Below, piece by piece: positions 31,270 to 44,989 of a DNA stretch of 64,000 bases (position 1 is its first letter; every line of letters starts with the position of its first letter). Below the pieces are notes generated by a model. That model worked only from the letters and a program-made list of their open reading frames with translations, did not search any database and had not been told where the DNA came from. The stretch comes from Berberis thunbergii. Its lineage: Eukaryota > Streptophyta > Magnoliopsida > Ranunculales > Berberidaceae. A program made the translations under genes and the position numbers. The stretch is taken from contig QNQO01005880.1 in the NCBI GenBank assembly GCA_003290165.1, positions 310,001-374,000 on the forward strand, read 5' to 3'.

Positions 31270-32240
31270 CGTCAAGCTCCGATTTTTGAAGAAAAAATGA
31301 TAATCCCAAAATCCACGTAGGATTATCCGTTTCCCCAAAACTCGGGACATGAAAATTCAATAACAACAAGAAACAAATAGCAGCAATAACTAAACATTAT
31401 TTAATTACAGAAACAAATAAAACTTTAACCCAAAAAGACTCTAACGTTGCTAGCTCCACTAACGGAACTCCAGTAACGCAGCTCAAAAGTCTCTAAACCT
31501 GAAAGGCTAATCGGCTACATTCCAAAAGAAATGTACCCAAGAAGCAAAAGCTCACTTGGGTCAGCAATAAAGCTGGTGTGATAAATCTTCATCCCAAAAT
31601 CAATAAATCCGCACAAGTCAACATCAAAAAAAAAAAACAATAAACAACCGCACATCAGGTAGTTCCTCAATGAGGCAAATGTGTTATCATCCTAACTATA
31701 AACATTGACTATGGCAAGTCTGACCTGCAGAAATATGAATAGACTTGCCATCCTGCATAAAATTGTCAAAAGCAACCGGATAATATTTTTAAGTTATCAG
31801 TCACAAATGTGATTTATTTCCAAACAATGATACAATTCATAGTCATATTAGACTATTATTGAAATATTAACAAAACACATTTTCTACCTTTAGGAAGACA
31901 TGTAGTTCTCATTCGACGGTCAAATGAGCATTTAGTTTCTTCCTTTAAGGTAATCATGCACATACCCCAAAAATAAATCTCACTTATTTTCCACAATCGC
32001 ACTATCCTTCTTGTGCCGAACACACCTCACCCAAGTGTGCCTCCTTTGCCTTCGAAATCACTCAGATAGTACATGTTCCAAGTGGAGTGCCACATCGAGG
32101 AACATGTCATCTCACCTGAAGTTTGATCCAGAGCAAGCATTCTTCATAAATCTACACGTACAACCGAACTCACATGGAACAGTGCACCGATATGCAAGCA
32201 AGTCTTCATACCCACAATAATATCACACGTATACAAGCAA
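31270..32240 (-). mobile_element. LTR fragment (U5 side of a 5' LTR)
   Basis: This homologue of LTR-A (7937-8913) is colinear over its whole length, differing by substitutions and small gaps. At 32240 it reads on as caagcaagtttgtatacac, whereas LTR-A is interrupted there by CACTA-2. Only about 300 bp separate it from the next LTR start at 30963, so the internal region with gag and pol is gone. Confidence 0.82.
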
Positions 32241-32696
32241 GTTTGTATACACATTTTTTTTTTCACTTTTTTTTTCGAAGTTGTGGAAAAGAGCATAAAA
32301 AAAATTCACTAAAACTCGTTTATTGTGACACTTTGTCAACTATAAATTGATTCACCACAATCTTTTAAGGAAACATAGCGGTTGACACATTGCCAAATCA
32401 TATATCCTCTCATTGTTTTGGGGCAACCTACATTTTTCATATATAAACTTTCTGTAATAAACGGGGGATCAAAGCCCATTCAATATAAGGAATTTAGAAT
32501 TTCTAAAAACTGTGATCCCAACTTTAGGCTTTGCTATGGGAAAGGTCCAAAGGATTGCTTTGTTGGCTTTGTCCCATGCTGGCTCAGCTATAACAGGTAG
32601 GATGGCAATACTAGGGTGAAGGAAAGAAACAATTTGGAAATGCCATTAAAAAAAAACATAGCACATTAGTGAGGTCTGAACTCTGAACCCTGCAGC
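32241..32696. other. Probable LTR continuation
   Basis: This lies between the LTR fragment and copy 2 of the duplicated block. There is no counterpart elsewhere in the window and no gene was recognised. Confidence 0.35.
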
Positions 32697-33974
32697 TGTG
32701 GCATATAGGACCACCTCTAGACAAACCACAACTCAATTATTTTTGTTGATCTCCTTGGGACAAATATTTGTACCTTACTTTAAAATCACAAATCAACCAC
32801 ATGAACAATCTACCACTGGGATCCTTGCTTGATGTATGATCACAAGGTGATCAGCCTTACAAGGAGTTGGTTGATCTTCTCAGAATTACTTAATGGGGCA
32901 GTTGAAAAGTACTAAGGACTTTTAAGAAAAAGATGTTATACTTTCTGGAGCTTTTGGAAGAGAACTGCCCCGCTATGGGATCATTTTCTATGTCACTTCC
33001 CTTGCTAAATGATTTGGTGTGTCAAAAAAAAAGAAATTATTTCATCTCTCTTCTGTCTATTGAGCATATTGGAATGATGGAATGAACTATATGCATTGGG
33101 GGACCAACACTGAAAATGAACTGTGATGCACTCAGGTCAGACAAAGAAAAGATTTAGGCCACAGTATAAACATTCGGTGCAAATGAAGAAAAATTGAATG
33201 TCTGATGTTCTAATATCATCTTCATGACTACTTGTAACTCTGCTATGAGTTCACCAATCATCTTTACGAGTGATAATAAAGATACTAAAATGACTACTTG
33301 TTCAAACAGAAAATTGTAACCCCTTACAACACTACAACAGAAATAATAATATACTGATAAAAGCAGGAAAAATAATTTGTAGCGCAAGTCAAGAATGATG
33401 TGAGTAAAACTGCAACAGATGAATTTCGAGTTTAGGTTAAGCAAAGATCATCTAAAAACCAAAAATAACCACACAGAGAATGAGTCTTGACCATTAGATG
33501 AAAGTTGGGATAAAGAATAAAATCAACTGGTGATACATGTTCCATGACCCTATGTTAACACATGGAATCCACGCTCATTACAGCATCTAAAAAAAACCCA
33601 GAAAACTCTAAAGGAATATGGAAACTGACATGAAGCAACAATAAGATATAATAACAATTTTCGGTTTAATACAGACATGGTTGTAAGTAGAGAAAGATAA
33701 TGCTTAGGGTCCTTCATGACCCCATAATTTACTTTTTCAGTAAATTGAGCTCATATCATATATATCAAATCCCATCAGTAAAATCCTAGTATCACTATCC
33801 ATATCAAATATAAATTTTACTAACCAGACCTTAGGTTGGATAATTGTTCTCAAGATATGATTAAAATGAAGCTCTGACTTTGACTGGTTGTGTAGGTATT
33901 GGAAGTTGTTTCATAACTATTTCAAAACATAGATTGCAAAACTAGGGTTGATAAGATAAACTAAAAGTATAATG
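32697..33974. repeat. 1.26-kb direct duplication, copy 2
   Basis: The partner of 28472-29727. The two copies flank the LTR material, so they may be interior parts of two long LTRs of one element, or an older segmental duplication. Confidence 0.92.
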
Positions 33975-36660
33975 CATGAGTGTCAATTGTGTGTCGTAAT
34001 GCTCAACGGGTAGCCTTTTGTTCCTTCATTTGAGTTGACATTTATATGAAATGCATGATTTAGTATACAGAATTAGGTGTATAAATTTCAGATCAACTTG
34101 ATAAGTCATCAATAAAGTATGTGAAATGCGTGAATTAATATACAGAATCAGGTGTATAAGTTTCCCACAATAAACAAGAGCACCGTTTCCATGGTGCTAC
34201 CTTCAAGATTCTGTCATCTCATGTTCTCATCATGCAAATCTCAAAAAACATAGATTGGTCTATGCATGTATGCGTACATGGTATCCTTGTCCCTTCCTTG
34301 TATGAAAATAAATTCCCAAGAAAAAAATCCTATGCGCATCACTTTGCATTATAAAAGTCTAACTAAAAACGTTAAAATGGTACTAGATAGGGTGTTTTTT
34401 CATTCTTCTTTCTTGTTTGATTTGTTGGGCATATTGTTTACATTTCCAATTAGTTAACAAGAAGTTGGCATTGTTTGAATTTGATTCCTTGTGATAGGAC
34501 TAAGAGGCATTTTATTGAAGAGGATAGTAGTGTTGGGTCCGAAGACGTTCAATTTCAATGATCGAAGCGTTGGCATACTTTCGAGACGTATGTATTGTGA
34601 TTATTAGCTATAATTGCTTAGGTTGATTTGTTTTGTTGTTTGTTTGAATGTGTATATGCGATGTTGAATGTGTGTTGTTTGTTTTTTCCTCGGGGAGGTG
34701 AAAGATGTGATGAAAGGGTTGTCCATGCAGGAATTTGCGGCATGATGAGTATATACTTTTTGTTATTGTTTTTGTTTGTACAGTTGAACTGAAATTTGTT
34801 AGTCTTTATGAATTATTATTTTTGTTTTCGTTCATATTTGAATTACTTTGAGCTCCCTTAATTCTTCTATTTGTTTTCTGAATGTGAAATTTTTCATAAT
34901 AAAAGCTTTGTACCTTTAAGAGAGATTATCTACTTTGACATGCTTTAGAATAATCAGAACCTTATACTTTGTGTATTTGTTTTTGTAACTACAATTGAGC
35001 TTAAGTTTGTCTATCTTTATGAATTTTTTGCGTACTTATATCTGAAAAAAATTTATAATACATATAATGCTACGTTCATTCCCGTCCACCCTTCAATAAT
35101 CTTTTTCTTTCCTCTGATCGTAGACCACCCTGCCCCTTTTCGGCCAACGGTCTAATCAAACTGCCCAACTAGGAATCTTAAATCTGTAACGGTTGATCTT
35201 CCATCGAAAACCAACCACGAAAGAGACTTCAAGCAACCACACTAAAGAGAGGCACCACTTATCTTAGGGAGGGATCGCAACAAAGAAGACATCAACTAGT
35301 TTCATACTGTAAGCCAACAGGGCACAACCAGCATGAGAGAGCTTGTATATATATATATATTGTTGAGGTTATTGTATTGTACATACTTTACAAGTTTTAT
35401 GTCAAATGGAAATTAAATGAATCTTATATTTCTGTCAAATTTGAACTAGTTACTCAAAAAGTTATTTTATGAGTAGACTTTTTGTTTTTGTTTTTGTTTT
35501 TGTTTTTTGTTTTTTGTTTTTGTTTTTGTTTTTGTTTTTGTTTTTGTTTTTATTTATGTCTCTAAAGGCCTTTTTTTTTTTAATAATTAAAGACTCTTAA
35601 AAGCCACAAACCCAATCCATGATTTAAAAATAATTAGAAAGACATTCTTACCAATTTTCAAAATTAATTTTCAAAATTAATTCACCTTCTCAAAACCAAT
35701 CATAAGTTTACTTCCAGATTTTTTTATTTATTATTTTTTACTTCGTGATTACCCAACAAGAATTGATCAATTGTGTTTTAGTGACATGAAACACTTTGAA
35801 AAAATGTCAAACTGCGTTAAAAATTGTATATTTCTCTTGTTTTCAATGTAACAAGAATTTGAATACATAAATAACAACACCATGTCAATGTATTTAGGAA
35901 TATAGGTATATTTGTCTTCTTACATATCTTTTAGCCATGGTTTAGGTTTGTAGCTTTTAATAGTCTTGAATTACAAAAAGTAAGCCTTTGAGGCATTTTC
36001 AATTATAAGAGTTTTATATGGTCTACAATTATAAAAATTAAGTCTTCTAAGTCATTTTCCCAAAAACAATTCACTATGGGATTACCTCGAGATCCAAAGT
36101 AAACAATTGGATAAATTTTGTGTGCATGCAAGGCATATGCATCCAGGTTGGCCACTTTTGTCATTTATTAAACTCTAACCAGTCAACATGATTGAACTAA
36201 CAATTCTGTTAGAAAATAAGGGTTAGACTCAAAATTCGAATTTTGAGTGTTAAACTAAGTTGGATATAAACTAATGATTATCAAACTTAAAAAACCCCAA
36301 ACATGAAATAAAATAAATTGAAGGGAGATGAGGAGAGAAATAAAAAAAAATGTAAGGAAAGTGGGAATATTAATAGTTAGTGGAGAAAACCAAGGAATTA
36401 TGAGGTGTACACCTCACCTTTTTATTTGTCAAGGATTTCATCAATTCAATGGTTGAGATGTGTTGGCACATTAGTTGTCGCGATATATAAAAGGCTTTAT
36501 AGAAATAAAATAAAGACGCCATAGAAAAGAAGGGACTCAGCCAAGTCTATCAAAGACAAATAATGTGGGAGGAAACAAGCATCAATACTCACCTACTTGC
36601 ATCACTATTAGGTAGGCTCTCGAGAGGGGGACTATCATGTGCTCTCCATGAAGAACAAAA
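33975..36660. other. AT-rich intergenic sequence
   Basis: No gene or clear element was seen. It contains gtgaaatgcgtgaattaatatacagaatcaggtgta-type repeats at 34050-34155 (a doubled phrase), a (TA)n run near 35347 and a TTTTTG repeat at 35479-35556. Confidence 0.5.
35479..35556. repeat. (TTTTTG)n microsatellite
   Basis: About 12 hexanucleotide units with two slightly longer spacings. Confidence 0.95.
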
Positions 36661-36664
36661 CGAA

Positions 36665-36926
36665 CGCTACAAGAAATTTGGGCTTTGGTGAAGAATGTTG
36701 TTCCTTACTTAAACATGTTTATTCTTCATCATTCAACAAATTTTTCAACACCGGGTGTTTACCACAAATAGAATTTAATTTTTTTATGCCAAAATAGCAT
36801 TTTAAACACTTTAATAATGACATTCTTGGACCTTTCTTAATCAAAGTTTAATTTGATTAAAGATCTATAGCAGTCCCCAATGGATGCTATCTAAAATTGC
36901 TATGATAACACATTTTTGTTGTAGTG
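36665..36926. mobile_element. Possible short CACTA-like element
   Basis: The left side CGCTACAAGAAATTTGGG and the right side, reverse complement CACTACAACAAAAATGTG, resemble CACTA ends about 260 bp apart. The flanking triplets (gaa and att) do not match and the left end is mutated, so this is tentative. Confidence 0.4.
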
Positions 36927-36929
36927 ATT

Positions 36930-37984
36930 GATGGCTACATAAACATCTTAATAATGAAGACTAAGAATGGTTACAATCACCAAGTAATATTAGTCTACTG
37001 AATTAAAACAACTAACCCATATACATCTTATCGTCAATTTAGAATTGCGACAACCTAGCTGGAAATACAGATCGAACTGAATATCATTATTAAAAAAATC
37101 AGTTACAAAAATTCTACGGTAGTTGAATTGTGTGTGGGTATATTCTGACCTGGACAACAATAGTAGGATCTTGATTAATCCTTCACTTGTGTTTGTCATG
37201 ACATACATAGAAGATTTGATAGAAACCAATTAACGAGTTTTTACCAGATAATTTGATTAAGAGTTTTGGATCTGTTGCACATGGGACCTTGTTAGCAAAG
37301 AGAAATACGAGCTTTGTCAGTGTACCTGCAAAGAGCATATTTGAAAACATAGTAAATATAAAATTTATCAAGGTATGCATAATCCACTAAATTGAAGACC
37401 AACATATCATTCAATTAAAAAGTAATTTACAACTTCTGAACCACTAAATCTAAAAAATGAACATAGGATTTCATAGACTAACATAAAAAAGGCAGATCCG
37501 CAAACATTTTTGTACTGTTAGAGGGATCAAAGATTCATAGCAAAATCCCCAAATCTAAAATCCTAACTTGAGTTGTTCTTCGACCAAGAAAGATGAACCT
37601 GAGATAATGCCTGAGGAGAAGGGAGGGTTTGAGGAATAGACGGGAAATGTAGAAATAAAGGAGTAATTGAGGGAGACCTTAGAGAGATGAGCCGTCAAGC
37701 TTGAGAGAAAGACTGATGATAACCCTAATAGATAGATCCCCATCATGAGAGATATTTATTTAAAGTTTTGAAAACTTACTTTGATGAGCAGTTGTAAAGG
37801 ATCTGAAATTTTTCTTCGCATAGATGATGAGAGCGAGAGACGTGAAGAAAGAAAATTATGGGTTTCTCCCATATTATTTTTCATTTTTCTGCCAAACAAA
37901 ACTGAAAAACTTAAACCAAACAAAAACTTAACATTTTAAACCAAATTACAAAATATTCACGAAAGTTTTCTCCCTCTTGGTTTG
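36930..37984. other. No recognised feature
   Basis: AT-rich sequence. A polypurine-rich stretch at 37600-37700 carries no recognisable coding similarity. Confidence 0.4.
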
Positions 37985-38228
37985 GACTTTGGATGAAATG
38001 TGATGGGGATTTACTTTTCCTCACAAAATGTATTTCATTTAGGTGCTCATTTTCCCGCTCTCTGTTGTATGACGATTGGAAATGTTTATGTGAGGAACTG
38101 GGAACCAAAATTTTGCTTGAACAAATATGTGATGACTCGTCATAATTCCTCACATAAACTAAAAAACCGTGACAATTTTCGAAGCGTCACATATAATTTC
38201 GCCACCTAATGCTAGATTTCTTGTAGTG
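37985..38228. mobile_element. CACTA-type right end fragment (CACTACAAGAAA family)
   Basis: It ends TTTCTTGTAGTG at 38228. The 240 bp before it are closely related to 56852-57090, including ctttggatgaaatgtg and gaggaactgggaaccaaa. No matching left end was found nearby. Confidence 0.7.
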
Positions 38229-38231
38229 TTC

Positions 38232-40253
38232 CACAAACAACACATTGTTCACTCCAAGGTATCAGTTAAGATTGCATTTTATATAAGAGAATAATACGTG
38301 TCATCCAACTGACAAACAAAAGGATAGTTATTTAGAGATATTATGGCTGATAATTTCAAACCTCATAATTAGCTCGACATGGAAGTTAGTATAAAATGTT
38401 AACACGACAAACATGATGATAAAATGACCAAGTTAAGGTTTGGCATCATAACTCTTTTGTCATGTTTCGACAATATTAGTTAGTATTGTAAACATAGGTA
38501 TTGTCCGTTTCTACGACACGATATGCATTGTTTTAAGTTTTTAGTGAGACAAAAAAATTCTCGGATTATACAATGCAATTAGTATGCCTTATTTTGAACA
38601 AAATATCACACCCCTGCCTATGACACTCCACCAAAATATATACTATGTATGACATATTTTTATACTAATTGTTGATCATTGTAGTCTTTGACACACTTTT
38701 GGCATGAGCTCTTTGTGTATCTTCAGATTTAGATACTCGTCGTATCTTGATATCCCTTTGACACTACTTTTTTTGTAGTTTTAGTGTTACTCCTTTTTAA
38801 GATTAGATCATCTATATGCCTCTCACATTGGTCTTGCATATAACCCAGATGCACAATACCTAATTCTAGTAATTATATTCGATGAGCCTAAGACGCTCCC
38901 CCGAGACATTATACTCATACATGCCTTTGAAACTAAGATATTGTTACCAATGAAACTTATATTATGTATAATGATTTTGACGTATAATTGTCTTGAAACA
39001 CATATTTAAAGACATTTTTGTTTCAAAATTGCATGAGAAAACCCATATTAAGAATTTTAAAAATCAATTTTCATATGAATTTTAACTTGAAACAACATTA
39101 TGCCAAATTGCAAAATAACCCTAATATATGTGAGAAAATTATACAAAATCATTTTAACAAAATAACACAAATCTACTATGCATACGTTTAGCCAAAAGGT
39201 TTTTTTTTTTGTATAACGTGAGTTTTAACATTTACCTATTCAATATAATAATTATGACAAAGGCAAAAGAAAAAATATATATTATAAAGATTGGAGTGAG
39301 TAAAAAAAAGATTGAAACAAAAATCAACATCACTTATTAAAACACAACCATGCTACAAAAAAAAGTCCAAACCTAATTTTCGCTTCACATGATTATCTTG
39401 AAGTCAAGGACATGTCGCTTAAGAACTTGAATAAATAAAAGTAAATAAAACAATATTCCTAGAGAACTTTGGAGAGGTTGAAAAGTGATGCAAGGATGAA
39501 AATAAAACAAACGTGACTATAAATCTCATATAAAACTTTTGTTATGCCTTTGGCGTGATAGAGTTTTAAATTAATTTTACAAAAATAGAAGTTAATGGAG
39601 TTTACTTTTTTAAACTCATCATTGTAATATATGTAGCCATTATATTCTTTATCATTCTTAATATATATGCATTATATTATTGATCACGATTAAGTTCTCC
39701 TTATTATTTAGATATACAACTACCATCAACAAATTCAATTTCATTGTGCCTTTGGCAAGATAAAGTAAAAAAATTAACCATCATCAACACTTCAAAAATA
39801 GTTGGCTATGGAGTTTGAACTCATGATCTCTTATTGATACAATACTAAATTAAATCTTGACCATTAATTTATTTATATGCCTTGACAAACTTGAAAAAAC
39901 AAGTTGGGGAAACACTCATAATGAATTGTCACGTTAATATGAAGTTTACCCAATTTGTCTAAGTACTTACCACAAAAAAAAAAAGGTTGATCACAATTAA
40001 GTATGTGGTTGAGAATTATAAAATAGTGATTTATCTTATTCAAACTTGCACATTTCATCAGGATTTTGTTAGTGAAGGTAATTGACACTTTTATTTTGAT
40101 ATTTTAGACCATGAAACACTGAGATATTACTAAAAAAAAAAATTAGCTGATCCACCATTTTGATAGGATCATCTTAATTTATTTAAAAATAAAAAAGATT
40201 GAAGAAAACAATATGAAACCACCATAGATGCAATGAAAATAATTTAGGACTTG
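38232..40253. other. AT-rich intergenic sequence
   Basis: There is no gene. Near 39795-39830 is a tRNA B-box-like phrase (ggagtttgaactcatgatctc, reverse sense) often found in plant repeats, without a matching A box. Confidence 0.5.
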
Positions 40254-40261
40254 CTATAAGA

Positions 40262-40714
40262 ATAGAGCATTCAATGGACCAGATTTGATTCGGATTGTTA
40301 CAAATTTGAATCCAAATTAATAAAAATTATGCCATTCTGAATCTGAATCCAATCCAAAAAAATATCTAACATTGCAATCAAAATTCAAATCCATTTAATA
40401 TACTCATATCCGAAATTCGCAGGAATTAGATAAAAAAATAATATAGAAGCTTTTAAGTTAAATATTTTCCTTTATAATAAACAAAATAAAAATAAATAAT
40501 TGAAATGATCAAAAGCCTCCATTTCTAATAATACATACAATATTTTAAAAAATATTATTTTATAGTACTTATATAATTCAAATTCTTGTTGGATCCTATC
40601 CGATACGATAAGAATTCATTGAGTATTGAAATCAGAAATAATGAAATTCAAATCTAAAATTTTCGGATTGGATTGGATAGATTTTCGAATAAAATACGAT
40701 CCATTGATAGCCCT
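40262..40714. mobile_element. Short hAT-like MITE
   Basis: The left ATAGAGCATTCAATGGACC and the right, reverse complement AGGGCTATCAATGGATC, share a degenerate inverted terminus typical of TAGGGCTGTCAATGG-type hAT MITEs. The 8-bp flanks ctataaga and tcataaga share six bases. Length about 453 bp. Confidence 0.6.
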
Positions 40715-40799
40715 TCATAAGAGTGAGGAGAAACCATCTTAACAATTTACTCTTGATGGTTTTTTTAAATTTTTTTTTTTGGGGGGGGGGGGGGGGAGG

Positions 40800-41787
40800 C
40801 AGTGGCGGATCTATAGCTTGGGTAAGGGGGTTAGGTTTAAAAAAAAATCAACGAAAGTATATAAAATTTTAATCTTGCCCCCCTTAAAATTTTTATGTTG
40901 CCCCTATTGTCTGAGTTTCTCTCCTCTTGTCTGGTTCCTCTGAGTTTCTCTCTTCTTGTCTGGTTCCTCTGAGTTTCTGATTTTCTCAGAGAAGAGTTTC
41001 TCTCCTCGTTCCTCTGAGTTTCTGATTTTCTCAGAGAAGAGTTTCTCTCCTCTTGTCGATTTTCAATGAAAAAATCTCCTGAAAAGAGTTTATCTCCTCT
41101 TGTCTTTAGGAACTCAATGAAAAGAGAAAGATATGAAATGAAAATAGAGCTAAAGTGGGTTTTGAAGAGAGAAATATCAGTTTGGGTATTTAATAAAAAG
41201 ATAAAAAAACTTCATTTTATTAAATTTGTTCAAAGGTTTATTCTAATCAATCAAAGAGATAGAGAAAAAATCCAGGACGTAAATTCGTTTCTTTTATCCG
41301 AGGAGAAGGAGGTTATTTTATTGCAGTTGCTCATTAATCAATGTTTTTTCTAATGAATAAGAGAGATAAAAAAATCATACTTTGTTAATTGCGTTCATGT
41401 TTAGGTTGGGGGTATTTGTTGAATCACCTTGATGTTTAGATTAGTAGGTATTTGTTTAGTTGTTTAAATTTTGAGTGAGTTTCATATTTGTTCAAGTTTA
41501 GGTGCGGTATTTCATGTTTGTATAAGTATCTGATTTATCATATTTCTTTATACAGGAGAACTTCATATTTGATTTTTAATTTAATTTAATTTGTTTAGGC
41601 TTTGACAAAGTGGGTATTTGATCCTTGAAGCTTTTACCTAAATTTACTGTGCATCTGCATTGACTCATTATGTATGTTTCTCGTTTAATACTTTTAAAAC
41701 TCTATTTTAATCATATTTATGTATTTATTTTAAAAATTAAATTATCTTTTTTGCCCCCCTTTGTCTGCAATCCTGGATCCGCCCCTG
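40800..41787. mobile_element. Non-autonomous hAT element with 8-bp target duplication
   Basis: The left terminus CAGTGGCGGATC and the right, reverse complement CAGGGGCGGATCC, are flanked by gggggagg at 40792-40799 and again at 41788-41795, a perfect 8-bp duplication. The interior has tandem repeats of ctctgagtttctgattttct with tcagagaagagtttctctcc at 40913-41063. An open stretch of 95 codons at 41066-41353 is unlike any transposase. Confidence 0.92.
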
Positions 41788-41795
41788 GGGGGAGG

Positions 41796-42978
41796 GGAGG
41801 AGGGATATAGTGTAACTATTAAAAAAATGGAACTGGGCTAGTGTCAAATAAATAAATAAATAATGGAAAAAAATATTTTTTCAAATAAATTTTTTAACTT
41901 GATTTTTAAAAATATACATAAAAACTATTGTTCAAACTAATTTTTTACCAGCTAACTTCGACTCTATCTTATAAATTTTATTATAATTTCATTTTTTTCT
42001 CTTATGATTAAATATTAGGAGGACATCCTTAACTTTTTGGTAAGCCATTATCCTGACTGCTATGTTTCGCATATACCTCACGTCTTACTTTTATAGTCCC
42101 TTAATTACACACATCTTGTGATTTGTAGGTATATAAAAAGTATATTGAGGACAATGTTGAGGATTCTAATCAGAACCCTCTTATTCATCTTTTTCCCTAA
42201 TCAAACTTTTCTTCTTCAACCTCTACCCCTTTTGAATCTAAATTAGCATCATCATGACCCGACCCTACCCCTACCTCCATCTCCGCCCCCTCCATATGAT
42301 CAATGGAACCACCGCCTCCTCCCACCACCATCACCCCACCTCAATCCATCTCCAACTGAACCACCACCAACCCACACTCAACCACCAACAACCATCACTA
42401 CCTTTAATTGAATCAAACTTACCACCATAATCACCACCTACACCTTTGATTGAATCCGACTAACTACTCATAGTTACAAGTTATAGTTTTTTTTTGGTAC
42501 GGTTTAGGTGGGCAAACACAAGAAGTCGGGCGGGAATTTATACAATTTGAAACCAATCTTTGTCTTGTGGGAGATTTGGGCTCTGTTTAGTGTACGGTAA
42601 AAGAATGCATATGCAAAAGCTTACTTACGGTTACATAAAGTTGGGTGCTTCGCTGACTTTGCTGAAAGTTGTTATTGAAATTTTAATACAGGACCTCCAC
42701 ATCTTCTAGTTATAAAATGCTGCAAAACTTTGCGAGACAAAATCTCTCGCATTACTTTGCAACACTCTCATCGCCTCTTCTAACATGAATTCTACTTTCA
42801 ACTCCTTAAAAACAACCCAACCATCACACACAACCACTGCCATTGCCACCACCATAGCCACCGCCACCACCAAAACCACCATCACCACCTCCACGATTAC
42901 ACTACAATACCCTATTAACCACAACCACCACCAAACTTCACTACTATCACCATAACCATTGTTGCCACCACCACGACT
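41796..42978. other. CCA/CCACCAT-rich low-complexity region
   Basis: Clusters of accaccacc and tcaccacc at 42290-42440 and 42830-42980 give long open frames on both strands that are artefacts of composition. There is no gene. Confidence 0.6.
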
Positions 42979-43970
42979 CATTACAAGAAATCTATCATTT
43001 ACCAACGAAAGTTTTTCTACGAATTTTAATTTTCTTGTTAATACGGTGTCATTGTCAAATAAACAAAAGTTTCATTGAACAAACCATGAACTTGTTACTT
43101 TTTTCCAAAAAAAATTATTTTTTGGGAAACTTTCCTTGTTATATAGGTGCGGGAAGCATTATCTCAAAACCTAATTTCCCGCCGAATTGATTTAACAAGG
43201 AAAATATTTTTTATGGCCACAAAATAGTAGTTCCTTGTTAATTATGACATCATTTGGAATGAAATATTTTGTTGCTAAAGAATACTAGTTTTAACAATAA
43301 AACATTTTCCTTGTTAACTGAATATTAACACTTATTCATCTCTCTTTAGTTAGGAAATATATTTTCCTACATAATAATCACATTATTAGTAATGATTCGT
43401 TCGTTGATAATGATTGATAATTTTTCCATTAGTTGATTTTCTTGTTAAAGCTCATATACTAGTTTATAGCAACAAAGTAATATTTCTTGAAAATGGTTAC
43501 TCTATTGACAATCTTTTTTTATTTTGTTGGAAACAATATCGTTTTTAATCAAATCTCTATAACAAGGAAATAAAATTGTGTTGGTTATTATAACCTTGTT
43601 GGTAAAATTGTTTATAGGTAATAAATGATAATTACTTTCATCGGTCGGGGGTACATGACGACTTTACCCGATGAAAGAAACCAATGGACTTACATCATAG
43701 ACAAACCAAAATTAAAAAACTCATCCATGCAAGAAACTCCTATCTCTCTCTGAGACCTTGTAAAGGACTGGTTCACCAAATAGTAGACCTTAAATAATAA
43801 GGCCAGCCATCAAGAAAAATCATTACAAAGGAAAATTAAAAAACTAGACCTATTTCACCAAGAATAAGGCCTAAACCAAAGAATGTTTAGCACTTAAGAA
43901 ACCTTATTCAATTGAAAGGCTGATATTCACAAGAGTTGAGGCCTTAAAAAACAAACCAAAAGGTGCACAA

Positions 43971-44945
43971 TAGGAATGGCAACGGGGCGGATTGGGGCGG
44001 ATTTGAACAAATCCATCCCCGTCCCATCAGGAATAACGGATCCCCAAATCCGTCCCGCCAATCCGTTTATAGATTTATTTAAAAACCACATCCGCCCCGC
44101 ACGGATTGGCACAGATTGGCGGATATCCACCCTGCACAAATCTCCGTTAAAAAAGTTTGTAAATCAGTTGATATCTCAGTTCAATCAGGTTATCCATGTA
44201 AAATATACTCCATTCATTAACACCGGTAATCCATACAAAAATTATAACAAAAAATTACAAAATATATATATATATATATATTCGATCAAAGATCTGATCT
44301 GATCAATAGATCTCAGATCTTAATCTCATATCTGAGATCAAAGATCTGAAATCACAGATCGGAGATCTGAAATCTTTGATCTTTGATCAAAGAGAGGGAA
44401 AGGCGGGGAGGGAGGAGAGAGGAAGGAGGCAGACGACCCTTCACTGGCTTCGCTAATGGAGGGGAGAGGAAGGAGGCCAAGATGGAGGCGACCCTTCGCT
44501 GTGAGCTGAGCCCTTCGAGTGTCGGAGTGTCCGCGAGAACTGAGAAGGAGAAGAAGGACTGAATGAGAGCTTCGAGGATCGCTGGCTACGCTGAGGAGAA
44601 GAAGGACTGAAGGAGAGCTTCGAGGATTGCTGGCTTCGCCTGAAGGAGAGCTTCGCTGCCTCGCTGGCATTGTTGTGGGAAGGAGATTGTGAGAGTCGAG
44701 TGAGAATTGAGATTAGAGTGAATTGTTTAATCCCTTTATATAGTTGAAGGGTAATTTGTAATTGTATCGGTTAAACGGATATATGTGGGGAGGATATGGC
44801 CAAATCCGTATCCGCCCCGATTAATAAACGGACACAGATTTGAAATCCGTATCGGCCCCAAGATCCAGGGACCCTTTACCAAATCCGCTCCAAACGGGGC
44901 GAGTGGGGCGGATATCCATGAAAATCTGCCCCACTGCCATCCCTA
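43971..44945. mobile_element. Non-autonomous hAT element nested in the L1 3'UTR
   Basis: The ends TAGGAATGGCAACGGGGCGG and, inverted, TAGGGATGGCAGTGGGGC are flanked by the perfect 8-bp duplication gtgcacaa (43963-43970 and 44946-44953). The interior has gatctgatct-type palindromes (44280-44390) and no transposase. Length 975 bp. Its insertion postdates the L1. Confidence 0.95.
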
Positions 44946-44989
44946 GTGCACAACCAAGGACCTTAAAGCCATTTACCAACCTGAACCTT

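Noticed and set aside
42706..43005. Valine/tryptophan-rich protein on the minus strand
   Set aside because: The open frame results from CCA/CCAT low-complexity DNA; hydrophobic composition without motif, overlapping a transposon end.
43976..44670. Coding regions within the hAT at 43971-44945
   Set aside because: Composition-driven frames in a non-autonomous element; no transposase motif.
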